A program made the translations under genes and the position numbers. This document shows, piece by piece, positions 6,065 through 8,241 of a DNA stretch of 8,241 bases. Source of the DNA: Bacteroidota bacterium (GTDB taxonomy: Bacteria; Bacteroidota; Bacteroidia; Bacteroidales; Paludibacteraceae); contig JAKLIM010000156.1 in assembly GCA_022709605.1 (NCBI GenBank), forward strand, positions 1 to 8,241, written 5' to 3'. Numbering within the stretch: position 1 is the stretch's first letter; each line of letters opens with the position of its first letter. The notes beneath the pieces were generated by a model. It searched no databases. It was not told where the DNA came from and saw only the letters and a program-made list of their open reading frames with translations.

Positions 6065-6688
6065 TTATTTGTTTCCGGTTATAGTAAAACTTGCAACTTC
6101 AGCATGACCTTTTGCATAAGGTTCCGATTCCTCAAGTATTTTTATGTCAACAAATCCTGCTTCTTCAAGCATTGTCAGGTACTCGGCACGGGTTACTGAA
6201 CCAGCCCAACATTCAGCTATTGCAGCCGGATCGTTTCTGTATTCATCGGCGATAGGACTTGTTGCATAAATATCGCTCACTACAAATCTTCCGCTCACTT
6301 TCAAAATACGATAAACTTCGTTCCAAACAGCTTGTTTATCTATAGCATGATTGATGGTGCAATTTGAAATGATCAAATTAACGCTGTCGTTTGCCAATGG
6401 TATATTTTCCAATTCAGCATGCAAAATCCTGGCATTCTTAACCTCAAATTTCTCAAGGTTAGCTTTCGCTTTGGTAATCATTCCTTCCGAAATGTCAATT
6501 CCGAAAACATAGCCGGTTTCGCCAACTTCTTCGGCCATCCGAATCACATCATTTCCTCTGCCACTGCCTAAGTCAGCACAAATTTCACCGGGTTGCGGTT
6601 TTGCATGGTTTATTGCACCTCCGCACGACAAACAACAGCTTGTTTCACTGAGTTTTGAATACCGATCGTTAATTGCTTCTGAAATCAT
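6065..6688 (-). CDS. ArsM-like SAM-dependent methyltransferase with N-terminal Cys motif
   Basis: The 207-residue cytoplasmic class I methyltransferase has motif I DLGSGRGND (39-47), the acidic end of strand 2 in GIDISEGM (D65), and a post-motif region LIISNCTINHAIDK (105-118). It closely follows arsenite methyltransferase (ArsM): C110 in SNC and C160 in AECWAGS are 50 residues apart, the same spacing as C174 and C224 of the Cyanidioschyzon ArsM, whose cysteines bind As(III). A third thiol could come from S17-C18-C19-L-S-C22, which lies just before the SAM domain in SCCLSCGGAI, where ArsM has its third Cys. It lacks the long N-terminal and C-terminal parts of canonical ArsM (usually about 270-400 residues). 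Substrates could be arsenite, another thiophilic element, or a thiol of the adjacent peptide. It starts 10 bases after the rhodanese stop, so the two are probably co-transcribed. No Shine-Dalgarno is apparent. Confidence 0.82.
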   Translation of the reverse strand: MISEAINDRYSKLSETSCCLSCGGAINHAKPQPGEICADLGSGRGNDVIRMAEEVGETGYVFGIDISEGMITKAKANLEKFEVKNARILHAELENIPLANDSVNLIISNCTINHAIDKQAVWNEVYRILKVSGRFVVSDIYATSPIADEYRNDPAAIAECWAGSVTRAEYLTMLEEAGFVDIKILEESEPYAKGHAEVASFTITGNK

Positions 6689-6698
6689 AATTGTTTGA

Positions 6699-7022
6699 TT
6701 AATTGATGCTTATTTTCCTTTTTAAACTTATCCAGGCTCCACCGTTATGAACATTGGTAAAACCATTCGAAGTCAAAATACCTTTAGCGTATGCACTTCT
6801 TGAACCTGAAGCACAACAGGTTATAATGGGTTTGCTTTTGCCTTTGAATTTGTTCAGATTCGATGATAAATTTTCGACCGGTATGTTAATTGATCCTCTG
6901 ATATGTCCCTGAGTAAATTCCCCTTTGGTACGTACATCCAAAATGACAGCACCTTCGTTTACTAAATCAATCAAACTTACTTTTGGCTCTATGCCCAATA
7001 ACTTTTTTAAAGATTCAAACAT
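6699..7022 (-). CDS. Single-domain rhodanese-like sulfurtransferase
   Basis: From the ATG at 7022 this is a 107-residue cytoplasmic rhodanese domain. The chosen start gives MFESLKKLLG. An in-frame ATG at 7067 would add 15 poorly fitting residues (MLIRHITITKYKNII). Numbering from 7067, the family signatures are VILDVRTKGEFTQGHIRGSINIP (41-63), the active-site loop C85-ASGS-R90, and the C-terminal NGGAW (108-112). The six-residue loop is of the sulfurtransferase type. Such proteins carry sulfur (or selenium) as a persulfide on the loop cysteine, here C85, and hand it to an acceptor thiol. A second Cys, C84, is adjacent. It is the first gene of the block, downstream of a good Bacteroidota promoter, and probably translationally linked to the methyltransferase 10 bases away. 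The acceptor is unknown. The Cys-rich peptide and the methyltransferase are possible partners. Confidence 0.88.
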   Translation of the reverse strand: MFESLKKLLGIEPKVSLIDLVNEGAVILDVRTKGEFTQGHIRGSINIPVENLSSNLNKFKGKSKPIITCCASGSRSAYAKGILTSNGFTNVHNGGAWISLKRKISIN

Positions 7023-7073
7023 TATTATATTTTTATATTTTGTAATGGTTATGTGTCTGATTAACAAAATGAT

Positions 7074-7095
7074 AATTATTTAAAACGAAATAATT
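7074..7095. promoter_or_regulatory. Perfect 8-bp inverted repeat in the rhodanese leader
   Basis: AATTATTT (7074-7081), six bases, AAATAATT (7088-7095). It lies between the predicted minus-strand transcription start (about 7105) and the rhodanese ATG, a typical position for a repressor operator or an RNA hairpin. The A+T-only arms make chance occurrence quite possible. Confidence 0.3.
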
Positions 7096-7112
7096 TATTT
7101 TGTTTGAAGGTG

Positions 7113-7143
7113 CAAAGATAAGCATTCTATTTTAAATTACAAT
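7113..7143 (-). promoter_or_regulatory. Bacteroidota-type promoter of the minus-strand block
   Basis: On the minus strand, -33-like ATTG (7140-7143), a 19-base spacer, and an exact -7 box TATCTTTG (7113-7120). Transcription would start near 7105, giving a leader of about 80 bases to the rhodanese ATG at 7022. Confidence 0.65.
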
Positions 7144-7162
7144 AGTATCACCATTAAATTAT

Positions 7163-7193
7163 TTTGTTATCACTAAAAATATTTATATCTTTG
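7163..7193 (+). promoter_or_regulatory. Bacteroidota-type promoter of the zinc-ribbon gene
   Basis: TTTG (7163-7166), 19 bases, TATCTTTG (7186-7193): a full match to the TTTG-N19-21-TAnnTTTG consensus of this phylum. Transcription would start near 7200, about 36 bases before the ATG at 7237. It is back to back with the minus-strand promoter at 7113-7143. Confidence 0.78.
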
Positions 7194-7236
7194 CGCCGAA
7201 AATAAAACGAATGGGTTGTAAAAATGTTTGATAATC

Positions 7237-7665
7237 ATGATATTTAAAGAAGAAATTTCAACGGAGGCTGCTAAAGAACTTTTTGAAGACAGTGAAAAAG
7301 TTTTGAAATTTATTGCCGATGTAAAATGGAAAGATGGATACACTTGCCGAAATTGCGGGCATACCAATTATTGTGAAGGAAAAACACCCTCATCCCGCCG
7401 TTGTACGCGTTGCAAAAAAGAGGAATCGGCTACTGCTAACACTATTTTTCACAATATAAAATTTCCTGTCAACAAAGCTTTTTATATCGCTTACAATGTT
7501 TGTGTACTTAACAATGAATTTTCATCCTATAATTATTCTGATCAGTTAGGATTGAACCAAATGACTTGTTGGAAATTTCGCAAACGTATTCAGGATTGCA
7601 TAATAAAAATTGATAAAAGCGAAAAGTTAAAAATTAAGACCATTTTAATGACAGAATATAAATAG
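7237..7665 (+). CDS. Stand-alone IS1595-type transposase zinc-ribbon protein
   Basis: From the ATG at 7237 it is 142 residues; an in-frame TTG at 7228 is less likely. Counting from the TTG, residues 30-70 form the IS1595-type zinc ribbon: W34-KDGYT-C40-RN-C43-GH, then C59-TR-C62-KKEESATANTIFHNIKFP. Next come a helical AFYIAYNVC segment and a helix-turn-helix-like stretch (YSDQLGLNQMTCWKFRKRI, about 103-121). In complete IS1595 transposases this N-terminal part recognises DNA and is followed by a DDE catalytic domain, giving about 300 residues. Here the protein stops after 145 with no catalytic domain, and no terminal inverted repeats or duplicated target are visible. It has its own excellent promoter, so it may be a domesticated DNA-binding protein, possibly a regulator of the divergent block, rather than a dead fragment. 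The TTTG promoter start fixes the gene start. It lies 39 bases before the esterase gene. Confidence 0.75.
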   Translation: MIFKEEISTEAAKELFEDSEKVLKFIADVKWKDGYTCRNCGHTNYCEGKTPSSRRCTRCKKEESATANTIFHNIKFPVNKAFYIAYNVCVLNNEFSSYNYSDQLGLNQMTCWKFRKRIQDCIIKIDKSEKLKIKTILMTEYK

Positions 7666-7704
7666 TTTTATTAATTTTGGAGTTCATTATAAAATTTATT
7701 AGAT

Positions 7705-8241
7705 ATGAATTTCAATAAAACGACTAAACTATTTCTTATGTGTGCATTTTTGCTGACTTCTTTATTTACTTATGCACAGGATTGGGCTAACTTAAAACGT
7801 TATCAATCAGAAAACTCCGCACTTACAACTCCTGCAAAAAATGAAAAGCGAGTTGTGTTTATGGGAAATTCCATAACACAAGGCTGGGTTGAAAAACGCC
7901 CGGATTTCTTTAAAAATAATCCTTACATTGGACGAGGAATCAGTGGTCAAACTACGCCTCAAATGCTTGTCCGATTTCGTCAGGACGTCATTGCACTTCA
8001 ACCAAAAGTAGTTGTGATTCTGGCTGGCACCAATGATATTGCAGGTAACACCGGTCCCTCAACTCTCGAAATGATAATGGACAACATCGGTTCGATGGCT
8101 GAAATTGCCGCTGCCAACAAAATTAAAGTGGTTTTGTGCTCGGTACTTCCTGCGTATGATTATCCATGGAAGAAAGGCATGGAACCCAACGTGAAAATCC
8201 CTCAATTAAACGAATTGATTAAAGCATACTGCGATAAAAAG
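7705..8241 (+). CDS. Secreted SGNH/GDSL-family esterase, 3' end outside the window
   Basis: The first 179 residues are visible. A signal peptide (K5 and K8, hydrophobic 9-23) probably ends at YA|Q (24/25). The SGNH hydrolase blocks follow in order: block I VVFMGNSITQGW with nucleophile S56 (GNS in place of GDS), block II GRGISGQTT (77-84) with the oxyanion glycine, block III LAGTND (106-111) with N110, and VVLCSVLPAYD (142-152) before the C-terminal part. The catalytic Asp/His of block V would lie in roughly the last 50 residues, beyond the right edge. Family members of this size (about 220-240 residues) in Bacteroidota are periplasmic or exported acyl/acetyl esterases acting on glycans or lipids; the substrate cannot be read from the sequence. 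The ATG at 7705 is chosen because it yields the signal peptide. No separate promoter box is clear in the 39 bases after the zinc-ribbon gene, so read-through is possible. It seems unrelated to the peptide block. Confidence 0.9.
   Translation, partial: MNFNKTTKLFLMCAFLLTSLFTYAQDWANLKRYQSENSALTTPAKNEKRVVFMGNSITQGWVEKRPDFFKNNPYIGRGISGQTTPQMLVRFRQDVIALQPKVVVILAGTNDIAGNTGPSTLEMIMDNIGSMAEIAAANKIKVVLCSVLPAYDYPWKKGMEPNVKIPQLNELIKAYCDKK

Noticed and set aside
7173..7367. Minus-strand open frame of 64 codons over the zinc-ribbon start
   Set aside because: It runs antisense through the promoter and the Cys motifs of the zinc-ribbon gene and has no recognisable content.
7807..8001. Minus-strand open frame of 64 codons inside the esterase gene
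   Set aside because: It is antisense to the conserved SGNH blocks, with no independent support.

Overview
The window comes from an A+T-rich member of the Bacteroidota, most likely class Bacteroidia. Three things point there: promoter-like boxes of the TTTG-N19-TAnnTTTG type used by this phylum, genes mostly without strong Shine-Dalgarno sequences, and a secreted beta-helix surface protein of the kind these bacteria make. No RNA gene, CRISPR array or complete insertion sequence was seen.

Layout. Positions 45-1718 (minus) hold a secreted parallel beta-helix protein that stops without a recognisable sorting domain. Positions 1719-2456 are a very A+T-rich gene-free stretch. Positions 2457-7143 look like one minus-strand functional block, read from right to left. 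It has a Bacteroidota-type promoter (7113-7143), a single-domain rhodanese, an ArsM-like methyltransferase with extra N-terminal cysteines, and a 35-residue Cys-rich peptide gene at 5885-5992. Next come a perfect 15-bp hairpin terminator, a radical SAM/SPASM maturase-like enzyme, a thioredoxin-thioredoxin reductase fusion, a DUF1847-like Cys protein, and a strong 16-bp-stem terminator. Positions 7163-7665 (plus) carry a divergent promoter and a short IS1595-type zinc-ribbon protein without a transposase catalytic domain. A secreted SGNH/GDSL esterase starts at 7705 and runs off the right edge.

How the genes may work together. The small peptide has two CCA motifs and a C-terminal GCHD, and lies directly upstream of a radical SAM/SPASM enzyme with a complete auxiliary-cluster cysteine pattern. 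This is the usual arrangement for a ribosomally made, post-translationally modified peptide (RiPP). The neighbours all belong to families that handle sulfur, thiols or soft metal(loid)s: rhodanese, ArsM-like methyltransferase, fused thioredoxin/reductase and a Cys-containing DUF1847 protein. The inference is a modified Cys-rich peptide system, possibly linked to arsenic, selenium, another thiophilic element or sulfur transfer. The exact chemistry cannot be read from the sequence. Three copies of a short CCTCTCC-AAA-GGAGAG palindromic repeat are scattered in the block. One encodes the C-terminal tail of the radical SAM protein, and one supplies a purine-rich stretch at ribosome-binding distance from the reductase start.
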